Both the position numbers and the translations under genes were made by a program. Under the pieces are notes generated by a model. That model worked only from the letters and a program-made list of their open reading frames with translations, was not told the origin of the DNA and ran no database searches. 23,791 nt of DNA from an uncultured Novosphingobium sp. (GTDB taxonomy: Bacteria > Pseudomonadota > Alphaproteobacteria > Sphingomonadales > Sphingomonadaceae): assembly GCA_938005655.1 (NCBI GenBank), contig CALLNA010000129.1, positions 1-23,791 on the forward strand, written 5' to 3'. How positions within the stretch are numbered: position 1 is the stretch's first letter; each line of letters opens with the position of its first letter. Positions 22,555 to 23,791 of this stretch are shown here, in pieces.

Positions 22555-23791
22555 GTGACATCAGGCAGCTTCGCCATCGGCTGGCGGCAGGTCGCGAGCG
22601 GCTTTGTCCTGCTGGCCTGCGTCGCGGCGATCACCACGGCCTACAGCGTCGTCGCCGTGCCGCTCTCCGCCGAGTTCAAGCCCAGCCGGGGCGTGCTGCT
22701 GCTGGCGATGACGGTCGTCTCGGGCGTCTCGGCCCTGCTCGCGCCGTTCCTCGGCACGCTGATGGACAAGACCTCGCTGCGCAACCTGGTGATGCTCGGC
22801 GCGGGGCTGCTCGGCGCGGGCTTCGCGACGCTGTCGCTGGTCCAGAGCTTCTCCCAGGTGCTGATCGTCTATGCCGTGCTGATCGCCCCGGCCAACGTGC
22901 TGATCGGGCCGGTCGCGGTCACGGTCCTGCTCTCGCGCTGGTTCGTCAACCGGCGCGGCACGGCGCTGGGCATCGCGATCTCCGGCGTGGCGATGGGCGG
23001 GATCGTCTTCCCGCCGGTGATCCAGGCGTTCCTCGACGCCTTCCCGTGGCGCGAGGCGCTGCGCTATTTCTCGCTGGTCATCCTCGCCGCGACGCTGCTC
23101 GCCGCCGCGCTGGTGGTCAACCGCCCGGCCGACCGCGGCCTCCACCCCGACGGCGCGGCGCGCGATCCCGAGGCCGCCGCGCGCAAGGCTCCGCCTTTCT
23201 CGGTCTGGAAGATCCTCAGCGACCCCGCCTTCTGGCTGATCTTCATGATGGTCGGGGTCGTGACCTCAGGGATGAAGGGCATGGTCACGAACCTTGCCCT
23301 GCTCGGCAAGGGCCAGGGCTTCACGCCCACCGCCGCGGCCTTCCTGATCTCGACCTATGCCGGCTGCGGCTTCGTCTCCAAGCTCGGCTTCGCGGCGATC
23401 GGCGACCGGATGAACCTACGCTACCTCGCCGCGACGAGCCTGCTCGGCTTCGCCACCGGGATGCTGATGCTGACCCAGGCGCAGCTCGGCTACTGGTTCG
23501 TCGCGGCCGGCGTCGGGATGATCGGGCTGTTCGGCGGGCTGATGGTCCCACTCGAATCGATGCTCGGCGCGCGGGTCTTCGGCACCGGCGCGGTCGGCCG
23601 CGCGGTCGGCCTGCTGAGCATGGCGCTGCTGTTCCTGCTGCTGTCGACCCCGCCGCTGTTCGGCAAGATCTACGACGTGACCGGCAGCTACAGCGGCGCC
23701 TTCTACATCTTCGCCGGCCTGGCCCTCGCCGCCACGCTGATCACGCCCTTCGTGCGGCTCCATGCGCCCGAGGCGGGAGACGATGCGGCGG
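22555..23791 (+). CDS. Major facilitator superfamily transporter (3' partial)
   Basis: The frame is open from GTG 22555 to the window edge, giving 412 visible residues, nearly a full MFS protein. GGGAGAAGG just before the GTG is a good ribosome site, and no nearby ATG exists in frame. Twelve hydrophobic segments can be traced in two halves, separated by a charged cytoplasmic loop (about residues 190-220, RPADRGLHPDG). LMDKTSLR after the second segment and RRGTALGIAISGVAMGG are typical of the monocarboxylate/oxalate-formate-like MFS group. It probably imports an organic acid, or exports a product, across the inner membrane for the catabolic cluster. The substrate is inferred only from context. 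The C terminus lies just beyond the window. Confidence 0.9.
   Translation, partial: MTSGSFAIGWRQVASGFVLLACVAAITTAYSVVAVPLSAEFKPSRGVLLLAMTVVSGVSALLAPFLGTLMDKTSLRNLVMLGAGLLGAGFATLSLVQSFSQVLIVYAVLIAPANVLIGPVAVTVLLSRWFVNRRGTALGIAISGVAMGGIVFPPVIQAFLDAFPWREALRYFSLVILAATLLAAALVVNRPADRGLHPDGAARDPEAAARKAPPFSVWKILSDPAFWLIFMMVGVVTSGMKGMVTNLALLGKGQGFTPTAAAFLISTYAGCGFVSKLGFAAIGDRMNLRYLAATSLLGFATGMLMLTQAQLGYWFVAAGVGMIGLFGGLMVPLESMLGARVFGTGAVGRAVGLLSMALLFLLLSTPPLFGKIYDVTGSYSGAFYIFAGLALAATLITPFVRLHAPEAGDDAA

Overview
The window is GC-rich throughout (a drop to about 48% GC at 661-780 is the clear exception). Gene content points to an alphaproteobacterium, most likely a sphingomonad: a large RTX adhesin with a dedicated type I secretion system, a sphingomonad-style TonB-dependent receptor beside catabolic genes, and several P450, CaiB and amidohydrolase genes of the kind seen in Sphingomonadales degradation islands. 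The taxonomic call is inference from gene content, not from a marker gene. No rRNA, tRNA, CRISPR array or insertion sequence is visible.

Left part (1-11215): an adhesin secretion and processing locus. The + strand carries, in order, the C-terminal end of an RTX-repeat protein (5' end outside the window), an OmpA-domain lipid-free envelope protein, a TolC-type outer-membrane channel, a HlyB/LapB-type ABC exporter, a membrane-anchored SleB-type cell-wall hydrolase and a HlyD-type membrane-fusion protein. Gaps are 2-40 nt, or a 4-nt overlap, so this looks like one operon. Two paralogous, exported LapG-type transglutaminase-like cysteine proteases are encoded on the opposite strand and converge on it; the last of them overlaps the hlyD-like gene by 55 nt. 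In known LapA/LapG systems such a protease cuts the adhesin to release the cell from a surface. The twin proteases and the embedded peptidoglycan hydrolase are the unusual points. No LapD-like receptor lies in the window.

Middle part (11216-13795): a two-gene minus-strand unit, a cytochrome P450 followed by a medium-chain (PGR/CurA-like) oxidoreductase. Both genes are broken: the P450 by a frameshift and the reductase by an in-frame TAA. A divergent intact dienelactone hydrolase follows.

Right part (13796-23791): a catabolic cluster with a TonB-dependent receptor (uptake), an APH-like kinase, a CaiB/BaiF CoA-transferase, a metal-dependent amidohydrolase translationally coupled to an intact P450 (paralogue of the broken one), and an MFS transporter running off the right edge. 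Four intergenic regions of this cluster contain a related 14-bp dyad of the form TTCnC-N4-nCGAA, placed at or near candidate promoters, which suggests a shared repressor not encoded here. The substrate cannot be read from the sequence.
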